Assembly (NCBI RefSeq): GCF_000688655.1
Contig: NZ_JIBO01000017.1
Coordinates: forward strand, 21,307 to 31,135
DNA length: 9,829 nt
Direction of reading: 5' to 3'
From: Lonsdalea quercina subsp. quercina
Lineage (GTDB): Bacteria; Pseudomonadota; Gammaproteobacteria; Enterobacterales; Enterobacteriaceae
Shown: positions 1 to 5,919 of the stretch, piece by piece
How the letters are laid out: every line of letters begins with the position of its first letter
Position numbering within the stretch: the first letter of the stretch is position 1
Notes under the pieces: generated by a model
The model's input: the letters and a program-made list of their open reading frames with translations, nothing else
The model's database searches: none
Told to the model about the DNA's origin: nothing
Position numbers and translations under genes: made by a program

Positions 1-1355
1 CCGTCTTCCAGCACGATCCCCATTTCGTTGAGGCGATCGCGCGCGGCATCGGCCAGTCCCCAGTCTTTACTCTGACGCGCATCGTTGCGCTGCTTAATCA
101 ACGCTTCGATTTCCGCCACTTCGTCATCGTCCGCCTGCGCGCCGCTCTGCAGAAACAGCTCCGGATCTTGCTCCAGCAGGCCCAGCACTTTCGCCAACTG
201 CCGCAGCGCGGCGGCCAGACCGTTTGCCGCCGCAGGATCTTCCACCTTCATCCGGTTGACCTCGCGCGCCATATCAAACAGCACGGAGTAGGCTTCCGGA
301 GTATTGAAGTCGTCGTCCATCGCCTCGCGGAAACGGGCTTCGAAGGCTTCGCCGCCGCAGGCGGCCGCCGATGTGTCCATGCCGCGCAATGCGGTGTATA
401 AGCGCTCCAGCGAGGCGCGCGCCTGCTTGAGGTTCTCTTCGCTGTAGTTCAACTGGCTACGGTAGTGCCCGGACATCAAAAAATAGCGAATGGTTTCAGC
501 ATCGTAGTGCGCCAATACGTCGCGAACGGTGAAAAAATTGTTCAGGGATTTGGACATCTTTTCCCGATCGACCATCACCATGCCGGAGTGCATCCAGTAG
601 TTGACGTATTCGCCGCCATGGGCGCAGGTGGACTGAGCAATTTCGTTTTCATGGTGCGGAAACATCAGATCCGAACCGCCGCCATGGATGTCGAAGTGTT
701 CACCCAGCTGCTTGCAGTTCATAGCGGAGCATTCAATATGCCAGCCGGGACGACCGTTGCCCCACGGCGACGGCCAGCTCGGTTCGCCAGCTTTCGACAT
801 CTTCCACAACACGAAATCCATTGGGTTGCGTTTGACGTCCGCGATTTCAACCCGCGCGCCCGCCTTCAACTGGTCCAAATCCTGACGAGACAGAATGCCG
901 TAATCCGCATCGGTTTCGACCGCGAACATCACGTCGCCGTTCTTCGCCACATAGGCGTGATTACGTTCCATCAACTGCTGCACCAGCGCGATGATTTCAT
1001 CGATATGCCGGGTGGCGCGCGGCTCGACGTCCGGCGGAAGAATATTCAGCGCACTGAAATCGGCGTGCATCTCGGCGATCATGCGGTCGGTCAATTGCTC
1101 GATGGTTTCGCCGTTTTTAGCCGCGCGCTGAATGATTTTGTCGTCAATGTCCGTAATATTGCGAACATACTTGACTTCGTAGCCGAGATAACGCAGGTAA
1201 CGCGATACCACGTCGAACGCCACGAAAGTCCGCCCGTGACCGATGTGACACAGGTCGTAAACGGTTATCCCGCACACATACATACCGACTTTGTCAGCGT
1301 GAATGGGTTTGAATTCCTCTTTTTGACGACTCAGGGTATTAAAAATCTTTAGCAT
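1..1355 (-). CDS. cysS: Cysteine--tRNA ligase (3' end cut by window edge)
   Basis: Cytoplasmic class I aminoacyl-tRNA synthetase that joins cysteine to tRNA-Cys using ATP. The first 451 codons are present; the E. coli enzyme has 461 residues, so about ten C-terminal residues lie beyond the left edge. The start at 1355 gives [19 protein letters not shown], which matches the family N-terminus. The HIGH signature is at residues 37-40 (1236-1247) and KMSKS at 266-270 (546-560), the standard spacing. Cys28 and the stretch around [16 protein letters not shown] carry residues known in this family to bind the zinc that selects cysteine. The visible C-terminus ([13 protein letters not shown]) also fits. 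The ribosome-binding site is weak (GGAA about 8 bases upstream). It diverges from the ppiB cluster as in E. coli, but the DoxX gene lies between. No damage is seen. Confidence 0.97.
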   Translation of the reverse strand, partial: MLKIFNTLSRQKEEFKPIHADKVGMYVCGITVYDLCHIGHGRTFVAFDVVSRYLRYLGYEVKYVRNITDIDDKIIQRAAKNGETIEQLTDRMIAEMHADFSALNILPPDVEPRATRHIDEIIALVQQLMERNHAYVAKNGDVMFAVETDADYGILSRQDLDQLKAGARVEIADVKRNPMDFVLWKMSKAGEPSWPSPWGNGRPGWHIECSAMNCKQLGEHFDIHGGGSDLMFPHHENEIAQSTCAHGGEYVNYWMHSGMVMVDREKMSKSLNNFFTVRDVLAHYDAETIRYFLMSGHYRSQLNYSEENLKQARASLERLYTALRGMDTSAAACGGEAFEARFREAMDDDFNTPEAYSVLFDMAREVNRMKVEDPAAANGLAAALRQLAKVLGLLEQDPELFLQSGAQADDDEVAEIEALIKQRNDARQSKDWGLADAARDRLNEMGIVLED

Positions 1356-1539
1356 CGGGACATTCCATGGTGTTCGCAGGATATAAGCATCACTGTTTTG
1401 CGGTACGCGCATAAAAGTATGGGTGGCCCGGAGTTTCAGGCCCAGGCTGCGTATTGAACCCCGAACCCTGACCTATTGCAAGATCGGTACCATTGAGCGG
1501 CGGCAGTTATTTCATCCTGAGAAAAAGATTTTTACGTGC

Positions 1540-1569
1540 AAAAACAAAAGCCCGACCGGCGGATCGGGC
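1540..1569 (-). terminator. Intrinsic terminator downstream of the DoxX gene
   Basis: Read on the minus strand, a 6-bp GC-rich stem GCCCGA/TCGGGC (1569-1564 with 1555-1550) around an 8-base loop is followed at once by TTTTGTTTTT. This is a standard Rho-independent terminator. It lies about 130 bases past the stop codon of the DoxX gene and would separate that transcript from cysS. Confidence 0.75.
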
Positions 1570-1589
1570 GAGGGTAAGGCGGGAAAATA

Positions 1590-1609
1590 ACCCCTCACAT
1601 GAAAGGGGT
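1590..1609. repeat. Stem-loop ACCCCT/AGGGGT
   Basis: A 6-bp perfect inverted repeat (1590-1595 and 1604-1609) around an 8-base loop. On the minus strand it is followed by TTATTTT, and on the plus strand, four bases later, by TTTTT, so it could be a weak terminator in either direction or an RNA-stabilising element just ahead of the main minus-strand terminator. Confidence 0.4.
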
Positions 1610-1631
1610 AAGACTTTTTGTCTCTTAGTCG

Positions 1632-1666
1632 CGCGCACTGCCTCGTCTCAGGCGCGGTTTTCCTTT
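1632..1666 (+). terminator. Terminator-like hairpin on the plus strand, no gene ahead of it
   Basis: CGCGC (1632-1636), a bulged A, CTG (1638-1640), an 8-base loop, then CAG (1649-1651) and GCGCG (1652-1656): an 8-bp stem with one bulge. It is followed by G and TTTTCCTTT (1658-1666). The T-rich tail is only on the plus strand, while both flanking genes are on the minus strand. It may stop antisense transcripts or end a small plus-strand RNA; I saw no clear promoter for one. Confidence 0.35.
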
Positions 1667-1696
1667 ATGTCTTCTGGCATCAGGATCGATGTCGAG

Positions 1697-2119
1697 TTAC
1701 CGCCAACGGGGATTGGACGCCAGCGAGTAACGACCGCCGCCGAGCATCAAGATGGCGAGACCGGCAAAAAAGTACACCGCCATGCTCTCAATGCCCCATG
1801 CGCCGGTCTTGTCCAGCGTGAGGGCCGCATTCAGGTCAGTCAGCCCATACGCGGCTAACATGGTGAGCGTAAAAATGAGCGCGGACGGCCGGGTCAGAAT
1901 GCCCAAAATCATCAACACCGGCGCGATCACTTCACCCACATAGACGCCGTAACCGACAATACCGGGCAGCCCATGCGCCATCACCATCGACTGGATGCCG
2001 TCAATACCCGCGATCAACTTATGAACGCCGTGGAACAGCATCATGGCACCGAAAGAAACACGCAGTACCAGCTTGCCGAAATCCGGCCTGTCAAAGAGTG
2101 AATTGAACCCGTTAAGCAT
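1697..2119 (-). CDS. DoxX-family inner-membrane protein
   Basis: Small hydrophobic protein of 140 residues, the usual length of DoxX-family proteins (the family of E. coli YphA and YqjF), whose biochemical role is poorly defined. Four membrane segments can be seen at about residues 14-36, 52-75, 79-97 and 108-127. Family-like landmarks are the FHGVHKL end of helix 1, the GxxxGE turn in helix 2 with the LGILTRP exit, and the GAWGIESMAVYF entry to helix 4. Two adjacent ATG codons are possible, at 2122 and 2119. GGAGG lies 6 bases before the ATG at 2119 but only 3 before the one at 2122, so 2119 is preferred. The gene is monocistronic, with its own promoter inside a Fur box and its own terminator, which suggests iron-responsive expression (inference). 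In E. coli no such gene separates cysS from ppiB. Confidence 0.88.
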   Translation of the reverse strand: MLNGFNSLFDRPDFGKLVLRVSFGAMMLFHGVHKLIAGIDGIQSMVMAHGLPGIVGYGVYVGEVIAPVLMILGILTRPSALIFTLTMLAAYGLTDLNAALTLDKTGAWGIESMAVYFFAGLAILMLGGGRYSLASNPRWR

Positions 2120-2149
2120 CATGCACCTCCCTTGTGATTACTTGATTAA

Positions 2150-2164
2150 GGAGAATGATTATCA
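2150..2164 (-). promoter_or_regulatory. Fur box overlapping the DoxX gene -10
   Basis: GGAGAATGATTATCA matches the 7-1-7 Fur consensus TGATAATnATTATCA at 12 of 14 informative positions. On the minus strand GATAAT (2163-2158, 5/6 to the sigma-70 -10) lies inside it; no good -35 is seen. Transcription would start near 2150, giving a leader of about 30 bases ending in GGAGG and the start codon. Fur with iron bound here would block RNA polymerase, so the expected effect is derepression under iron starvation (inference from known Fur action). Confidence 0.6.
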
Positions 2165-2356
2165 CTTAATCCGGGGCCTTTTACCGATCGCCGCGTCACG
2201 TTTGAAAAATCGTTTCTTCCCCTGTTGCAGCGACGGTTAAATGACCCCGTTCTCTGGTTGCGGATCGTACGGCAAAGTTGAAGCCCAAGCGCGTGTCACG
2301 CCGCTGGCTGATGGCCCCCGCCCCCGCCGCGAGGCGCTCGCGCGAGGCGGCCTTTG
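2165..2356. other. Spacer with GC-rich hairpin upstream of ppiB
   Basis: Non-coding spacer between the divergent DoxX and ppiB promoters. Its main feature is a strong hairpin at 2324-2350: CCGCC plus GCGAG (2324-2333), a gcg loop, CTCGC (2337-2341), a 4-base bulge, then GGCGG (2346-2350). No T-run follows in either direction, so it is not a standard terminator. It abuts the ppiB -35. A 39-codon ORF (2241-2360) crosses it without a ribosome-binding site and is probably chance. Confidence 0.45.
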
Positions 2357-2385
2357 CTGACTCAGGCATTCACTTATGTTATAAG
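2357..2385 (+). promoter_or_regulatory. ppiB promoter
   Basis: CTGACT (2357-2362, 4/6 to the -35 consensus), a 17-base spacer and TATAAG (2380-2385, 5/6), with TG placed as in an extended -10 (TGTTATAAG). Transcription should start near 2391-2393, giving a leader of about 70 bases. Confidence 0.65.
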
Positions 2386-2394
2386 AGCGCTCTT
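2383..2394. promoter_or_regulatory. Palindrome AAGAGCGCTCTT at the ppiB start site
   Basis: A perfect 12-bp palindrome running from the end of the -10 through the expected transcription start of ppiB. The position would suit an operator, but I do not recognise it as the site of a known regulator. Confidence 0.35.
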
Positions 2395-2461
2395 GGTGGC
2401 ACACCGCCTCTGTAAACCTCCCTTTTATTCTATGTACTATGGCTAAGTAGGATTCATCATT

Positions 2462-2956
2462 ATGATTACGTTTCATACCAACCATGGCGATATCGTCATC
2501 AATACCTTCGCGGACAAAGCGCCAGCTACCGTTGAAAACTTTCTGAAATACTGCCGTAGCGGCTTCTACAACAACACCATTTTTCACCGCGTGATCGATG
2601 GCTTTATGATTCAGGGCGGCGGATTTGCTCCAGGTATGGAACAGAAAATCACCGAAGCGCCGATCAAAAACGAAGCCAACAACGGGCTTAAAAACACCCG
2701 CGGCACGCTGGCGATGGCTCGCACCAACGATCCGCACTCGGCCACCGCCCAGTTCTTCATCAACGTAGTGGACAATGACTTCCTGAACTTCCGCTCCGAA
2801 CGCGCCGACGGCTGGGGTTACTGCGTTTTCGCCGAAGTCGTGGAAGGTTTGGACGTGGTCGACAAAATCAAAGCGGTAGCCACCGGGCGCAGCGGTATGC
2901 ACCAGGATGTGCCGAAGGAAGATGTCGTCGTGACCAGCGTCACGGTCAGCGAGTAA
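2462..2956 (+). CDS. ppiB: Peptidyl-prolyl cis-trans isomerase B (cytoplasmic cyclophilin)
   Basis: Catalyses cis-trans isomerisation of X-proline bonds and so helps protein folding in the cytoplasm. Length is 164 residues, the same as E. coli PpiB, and there is no signal peptide. The cyclophilin core is intact: [13 protein letters not shown] at residues 41-53 with the catalytic Arg43 and the active-site Phe48 and Gln51, [10 protein letters not shown] at 78-87, QFFINV at 97-102 and GWGYCVF at 117-123. The C-terminus [11 protein letters not shown] followed by TVSE is typical of the cytoplasmic enterobacterial form. The start ATG follows a modest AGGA at 8-11 bases. It is the first gene of the cluster, with its own promoter at 2357-2385, and lpxH begins 10 bases after its stop, so the two are probably co-transcribed. 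Confidence 0.97.
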   Translation: MITFHTNHGDIVINTFADKAPATVENFLKYCRSGFYNNTIFHRVIDGFMIQGGGFAPGMEQKITEAPIKNEANNGLKNTRGTLAMARTNDPHSATAQFFINVVDNDFLNFRSERADGWGYCVFAEVVEGLDVVDKIKAVATGRSGMHQDVPKEDVVVTSVTVSE

Positions 2957-2966
2957 TTCTCCCAGC

Positions 2967-3689
2967 ATGGCGACGCTGTTTATTGGCGATTTGCATCTGA
3001 GCGAACAGGAACCGGCTATTACCGCCGGTTTTCTGCGTTTTTTACGCGAAGAGGCAGTGCAGGCCGACGCGCTGTACATCCTGGGCGACCTGTTCGACGC
3101 CTGGATAGGCGATGACGACCCACAGCCGCTGCACCAGACCGTCGCCGCTGCGCTGCGGACGTTGCATCAGCAGGGGGTGCCCTGCTACTTCATCCACGGC
3201 AACCGGGATTTCCTGATCGGCAAGCGCTTCGCCCGCCAGAGCGGTATGACGCTGCTGCCGGAGGAAAACCGAATTACGCTGTATGGTCGCCAGTATCTGG
3301 TGCTGCACGGCGACACGCTGTGCACCGACGACGCCGCCTACCAGCGTTTTCGCCGCCGCGTTCACAACCCGCTGATCCAACGTTTTTTTCTGTGGCTGCC
3401 CCTGCGACTGCGGCTACGCATCGCCGCGCGCATGCGCTCAGCCAGCCAGCAGGCTAACCAGATCAAGTCGCTTGAGATCATGGACGTCAATCCTCAGCAG
3501 GTCGTAGACCGGCTGCGTCACTTCCAGGTCAAGACCCTGATCCACGGTCATACGCATCGACCAGCGATCCATACGCTGACCGTCGACGGCGAGACCGCCC
3601 AGCGGGCCGTACTTGGCGCCTGGCATGAGGAAGGCTCGGTCATCAAAGTCACTCCCGACGGTATTTCGCTGCACGCGTTTCCGTTCTGA
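2967..3689 (+). CDS. lpxH: UDP-2,3-diacylglucosamine diphosphatase
   Basis: Fourth-stage enzyme of lipid A synthesis: it cleaves UDP-2,3-diacylglucosamine to lipid X and UMP at the inner face of the inner membrane, using manganese. Length is 240 residues, equal to E. coli LpxH. The calcineurin-like metal site is complete: Asp8 and His10 (GDLH), Asp41 (GDLFDAW), Asn79 (HGNRD), His114 (LHGDTLC), and His195 and His197 (HGHTHRP). The arginine-rich stretch at about 129-156 ([21 protein letters not shown]) corresponds to the lid that holds the acyl chains. No good ribosome-binding site precedes the ATG and the gap from ppiB is 10 bases, so translational coupling to ppiB is likely. A hairpin followed by T-rich sequence lies just inside the gene (3010-3043). 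Confidence 0.97.
   Translation: MATLFIGDLHLSEQEPAITAGFLRFLREEAVQADALYILGDLFDAWIGDDDPQPLHQTVAAALRTLHQQGVPCYFIHGNRDFLIGKRFARQSGMTLLPEENRITLYGRQYLVLHGDTLCTDDAAYQRFRRRVHNPLIQRFFLWLPLRLRLRIAARMRSASQQANQIKSLEIMDVNPQQVVDRLRHFQVKTLIHGHTHRPAIHTLTVDGETAQRAVLGAWHEEGSVIKVTPDGISLHAFPF
3010..3043 (+). other. Terminator-like hairpin inside the start of lpxH
   Basis: AACCGGC (3010-3016) and GCCGGTT (3024-3030) form a perfect 7-bp stem around a 7-base loop, followed by TTCTGCG and six Ts. It lies about 45-75 bases inside lpxH. The encoded residues ([11 protein letters not shown]) also occur in E. coli LpxH, so the hairpin may only reflect coding constraint. Confidence 0.3.
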
Positions 3690-3736
3690 ATCCTGTCCCT
3701 CCCCATTTTTGGCGTTAAACCCTGCCTTGCACCTCG

Positions 3737-3752
3737 ACGCAACCGTTTTCCT
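3737..3752 (+). promoter_or_regulatory. PurR operator of purEK
   Basis: ACGCAACCGTTTTCCT fits the PurR consensus (ACGCAAACGTTTTCGT) at 14 of 16 positions and, as I recall it, equals the E. coli purE operator. It overlaps the expected -35 region of purE, so PurR bound to hypoxanthine or guanine would repress purEK when purines are plentiful, as established in E. coli. Confidence 0.85.
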
Positions 3753-3774
3753 CTCTTTAGGGGCATGGTATGCT
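3746..3774 (+). promoter_or_regulatory. purE promoter
   Basis: An extended -10, TGG followed by TATGCT (3766-3774), lies 17 bases after TTTTCC (3746-3751), a poor -35 inside the PurR operator. Transcription should start near 3781. The extended TG may make up for the weak -35. This promoter gives purEK purine control separate from ppiB-lpxH. Confidence 0.7.
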
Positions 3775-3793
3775 CTACGCCCTCGTCGCCGGA

Positions 3794-3850
3794 GCGCCGA
3801 CTCGGCGCGATGCGTCTTATCACCCTGTGCACTGACCGGCGTCAGGCACA
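3794..3850 (+). other. Two stem-loops in the purE leader
   Basis: The leader of about 90 bases holds GCGCCG/CGGCGC (3794-3799 and 3803-3808, 3-base loop). It also holds a longer hairpin: TGTGC (3826-3830), a bulged A, CTGAC (3832-3836), loop CGGC, GTCAG and GCACA (3841-3850). No T-run follows, so neither is a terminator. The second ends 5 bases before the ribosome-binding site AGGAG (3856-3860) and could affect translation or mRNA decay (inference). Confidence 0.4.
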
Positions 3851-3870
3851 CTCACAGGAGCACTACAGGC

Positions 3871-4380
3871 ATGTCATCCAACGCTGCCCCGGCAAAAATC
3901 GCCATCGTGATGGGTTCAAAGAGTGACTGGGCCACCATGCAGTTCGCAGCAGAAATCCTCACCACGCTGAATCTCCCTTTCCACGTTGAAATCGTGTCCG
4001 CGCACCGCACGCCGGATAAACTGTTCCGTTTTGCCGAAACGGCGGCGGATAACGGCTTTGACGTCATCATCGCCGGAGCCGGTGGTGCTGCGCACCTGCC
4101 TGGCATGCTGGCCGCCAAAACGCTGGTGCCGGTGCTGGGCGTTCCCGTACAGAGCGCAGCGCTGAGCGGCGTGGATAGCCTGTACTCCATCGTGCAAATG
4201 CCGCGCGGCATTCCGGTGGGGACACTGGCGATAGGCAAAGCCGGCGCGGCCAATGCCGCCCTGCTGGCCGCACAAATTTTGGCGCTGCATGACCGGGAAC
4301 TGTCTACGCGCTTGACGGATTGGCGTCAGCGTCAAACCGACGAAGTGCTCCAGCATTCCGATCCGCGGGAGGATGTATGA
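3871..4380 (+). CDS. purE: N5-carboxyaminoimidazole ribonucleotide mutase, PurE class I
   Basis: Moves the carboxyl group of N5-CAIR to carbon 4 to give CAIR in de novo purine synthesis; cytoplasmic, an octamer in E. coli. Length is 169 residues, equal to the E. coli protein. Key motifs are GSKSDW at residues 15-20 with substrate-binding Ser16, SAHRTP at 43-48 with catalytic His45, and the [12 protein letters not shown] loop near residues 71-82. The reading frame is open from 3613, but the start at 3871 is chosen because it gives the family N-terminus ([15 protein letters not shown]) and has AGGAG 10 bases upstream. The last bases overlap the purK start (ATGA), which fits coupled translation. 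It is controlled by PurR through 3737-3752. Confidence 0.97.
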   Translation: MSSNAAPAKIAIVMGSKSDWATMQFAAEILTTLNLPFHVEIVSAHRTPDKLFRFAETAADNGFDVIIAGAGGAAHLPGMLAAKTLVPVLGVPVQSAALSGVDSLYSIVQMPRGIPVGTLAIGKAGAANAALLAAQILALHDRELSTRLTDWRQRQTDEVLQHSDPREDV

Positions 4381-5447
4381 AACCGGTATGCGTATTGGGT
4401 AACGGCCAGCTGGGACGCATGCTGCGTCAAGCTGGCGAACCGCTGGGCATCGCTGTCTATCCTGTCGGACTGGACGCCGAGCCTGAATCTATCCCCTACC
4501 AGCACAGCGTCATCACCGCAGAGATCGAACGCTGGCCGGAAACCGCCCTCACTCGCCAGCTGGCGATACAGCCTGCGTTCATTAACCGCGATATTTTCCC
4601 GCGTCTTGCCGATCGCTATACGCAGAAGCAGCTGTTGGATGAACTACAGCTGGCGACGGCGCCGTGGCAGCTGCTGAGCAGCCCCGACACCTGGCCCGAC
4701 ATTTTTAGCCGCTTGGGCGCGCTGGCCATCGTTAAGCGCCGCGTCGGCGGCTACGACGGCCGCGGCCAGTGGCGAGTGCGCCCCGGTGATGAGGCGACGT
4801 TGCCCGCGGACTGCTACGGCGAGTGCATCGTCGAGCAGGGAATCAACTTCTCCGGCGAAGTGTCGCTGGTCGGCGCGCGCAACGCGCAGGGCGACTGCGT
4901 ATTTTATCCGCTGACCCACAATCTGCATCAGGACGGCATTCTGCGCGCCAGCGTCGCGCTGCCGCATCCTCAACCGGCCTTGCAACGGCAGGCTGAAAAG
5001 ATGCTGTCCGCCATTTTGCATCATCTGGGCTATGTCGGCGTGATGGCGATGGAGTGCTTTATCGTCGGCGACCAACTGCTGATCAACGAGCTTGCGCCGC
5101 GCGTGCACAACAGCGGCCACTGGACCCAGAACGGCGCGTCTATCAGCCAGTTCGAACTGCATTTGCGGGCGATACTCGATTTGCCGATGCCCGCGCCCGT
5201 CGTCAGTTCTCCGTCGGTGATGGTCAATCTCATCGGCACCGATGTGAATGCCGACTGGCTGACGCTGCCGCTGACGCATCTGCACTGGTATGAGAAAGAA
5301 GTGCGTCCAGGCCGGAAGGTCGGGCATCTGAATCTCAGCGATCCGGACGCCGCTCTCCTCCGCGAGACGTTGCAGGCGCTGGCGCCGATGCTGCCGACGG
5401 AGTATCAGTCAGGGCTTACGTGGGCGCAGCAAACGCTCTCGGCCTAA
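4377..5447 (+). CDS. purK: N5-carboxyaminoimidazole ribonucleotide synthase (ATP-grasp)
   Basis: Makes N5-CAIR from AIR, bicarbonate and ATP, the substrate for PurE. Length is 356 residues against 355 in E. coli. The start at 4377 gives [16 protein letters not shown], the nucleotide-fold N-terminus of the family, and overlaps the purE stop as ATGA; the upstream in-frame ATG at 4320 would add 19 residues lying inside purE and is rejected. ATP-grasp landmarks are [13 protein letters not shown] near residues 119-131, [15 protein letters not shown] near 148-162 and [14 protein letters not shown] from residue 237, which carries the metal- and ATP-binding residues. No clear intrinsic terminator with a T-run follows; see the hairpins at 5457-5482 and 5570-5583. 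Confidence 0.97.
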   Translation: MKPVCVLGNGQLGRMLRQAGEPLGIAVYPVGLDAEPESIPYQHSVITAEIERWPETALTRQLAIQPAFINRDIFPRLADRYTQKQLLDELQLATAPWQLLSSPDTWPDIFSRLGALAIVKRRVGGYDGRGQWRVRPGDEATLPADCYGECIVEQGINFSGEVSLVGARNAQGDCVFYPLTHNLHQDGILRASVALPHPQPALQRQAEKMLSAILHHLGYVGVMAMECFIVGDQLLINELAPRVHNSGHWTQNGASISQFELHLRAILDLPMPAPVVSSPSVMVNLIGTDVNADWLTLPLTHLHWYEKEVRPGRKVGHLNLSDPDAALLRETLQALAPMLPTEYQSGLTWAQQTLSA

Positions 5448-5456
5448 TCTGAGGCT

Positions 5457-5482
5457 GCGCGGATGTCCCCGGAGATCCGCGC
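5457..5482 (+). other. Hairpin after purK without T-run
   Basis: GCGCGGAT (5457-5464) and ATCCGCGC (5475-5482) form a perfect 8-bp stem around a 10-base loop, 10 bases after the purK stop. No T-run follows on either strand, so it may protect the 3' end or mark a Rho-dependent stop rather than act as an intrinsic terminator. Confidence 0.4.
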
Positions 5483-5574
5483 GCCGATGCGGCAAGGGCA
5501 CAGCGTGTCGAGGCCACGTTTTAACACCGTGCTTGTCCGTCGCCTCGTCAGGAGTTCGTGGCAGGCGACCGGGT

Positions 5575-5604
5575 TTGCACCCGTGATTTATTTCGCGAGA
5601 TAAT
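5575..5604 (+). promoter_or_regulatory. Candidate promoter for sdaC or its leader
   Basis: TTGCAC (5575-5580, 3/6) with an 18-base spacer to GATAAT (5599-5604, 5/6). If used, transcription would start near 5611 and leave a leader of about 310 bases before sdaC. The -35 is weak and a nearer promoter cannot be excluded. Confidence 0.3.
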
Positions 5605-5705
5605 AGCGCCGTCATTCCGGCCATCAGATTTTGCCTGAATGCAATGATCGCGTGTTATCACCGTGGCGCTAACGGAAACTGGTATTTAAGGATGTATTTC
5701 CCGCA

Positions 5706-5831
5706 ATGAAGATGTCTCCTCTGTTCAACGGTATTTCCCCCGGCTTCTGGCCGTCACGTATTGCCCTGTTCGCTGCGTCGCCCGCCGCCTGTGACAAGGA
5801 TGTCAGCATCGCGCGAGGACCGCGGTCCTGA
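5706..5831 (+). CDS. Possible small ORF in the sdaC leader (41 codons)
   Basis: Begins MKMSPLFNGISPGFWPSR and ends with a TGA that overlaps a perfect palindrome. I do not recognise the protein. AAGGA lies 13 bases before the first ATG, which is long but usable, and 19 before the in-frame ATG at 5712. There is no run of one amino acid as in classic attenuation leader peptides, although six residues are serine. It may well be chance. Confidence 0.15.
   Translation: MKMSPLFNGISPGFWPSRIALFAASPAACDKDVSIARGPRS
5790..5805 (+). promoter_or_regulatory. CRP-like site upstream of sdaC (weak)
   Basis: TGTGA, six bases, TGTCA: a perfect left half and a 3/5 right half of the CRP consensus TGTGA-N6-TCACA. 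It is also a small inverted repeat (TGACA/TGTCA). E. coli sdaC is known to respond to catabolite control, which makes this plausible, but I find no good -10 at the right distance. Confidence 0.2.
5816..5829. repeat. Perfect palindrome AGGACCGCGGTCCT
   Basis: A perfect 14-bp palindrome 90 bases before the sdaC start. CATC (5807-5810) and GATG (5829-5832) extend it with a bulge. GATGTCA occurs on both sides (5799-5805 and 5829-5835). It could be an operator or an RNA stem in the leader. Confidence 0.35.
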
Positions 5832-5919
5832 TGTCATCTTCCCTCGCACATTTCGCCCGGCCCCACGTCGTAAGCCGGACGTCTGTTTTATATGCATGAC
5901 TCGCTCAGGAGAGAGTTGT

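Larger units (their letters stand above)
1356..1696. other. Intergenic region with stem-loops, between cysS and the DoxX gene
   Basis: 341 bases without a convincing gene. It must hold the cysS promoter on the minus strand. The best match I find is TTGCAA (1481-1476) with a 17-base spacer to TTCAAT (1458-1453), each 4/6 to sigma-70 consensus, which would leave a leader of about 90 bases; this is weak. The half near the DoxX gene has three stem-loops: 1550-1569 (a minus-strand terminator), 1590-1609 (ACCCCT/AGGGGT) and 1632-1656 (terminator-like on the plus strand). The ORF possible at 1493-1858 on the plus strand is antisense to the DoxX gene and has no recognisable product. Confidence 0.6.
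5448..5919. other. 472-base intergenic region between purK and sdaC
   Basis: No recognisable gene. From left to right: an 8-bp hairpin after purK (5457-5482), a small hairpin CGGGT/ACCCG followed by TGATTTATTT (5570-5592, a possible weak purK terminator), a candidate promoter (5575-5604), a widely spaced inverted repeat TAGCGCC/GGCGCTA (5604-5610 and 5665-5671), a possible 41-codon ORF (5706-5831), a CRP-like sequence (5790-5805) and a perfect 14-bp palindrome (5816-5829). A 46-codon ORF at 5463-5603 has GAGG 8 bases upstream but no known relative. Confidence 0.5.

Noticed and set aside
465..1352. Long open frame of 295 codons on the plus strand
   Set aside because: Fully antisense to cysS, which has intact HIGH and KMSKS motifs; the plus-strand product is histidine- and valine-rich mirror sequence with no family match.
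1440..1480. tRNA-like T-arm sequence (GGGTTCGGGGTTCAAT on the minus strand)
   Set aside because: No acceptor stem, anticodon arm or full cloverleaf can be built around it.
2241..2360. 39-codon ORF before ppiB
   Set aside because: No ribosome-binding site, crosses a strong GC hairpin, arginine/alanine-rich with no relative.
2237..3079. Open frame of 280 codons on the minus strand
   Set aside because: Antisense to ppiB and the start of lpxH, both certain genes; the frame is open because of GC-rich codon use.
3613..3870. In-frame upstream extension of purE by 86 codons
   Set aside because: It overlaps lpxH and crosses the purE promoter and PurR operator; family length and the ribosome-binding site support 3871.
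4644..5327. Open frame of 227 codons on the minus strand
   Set aside because: Antisense shadow of purK.
5409..5624. 71-codon ORF on the minus strand after purK
   Set aside because: Overlaps the purK end, arginine/proline-rich, no plausible ribosome-binding site or family.
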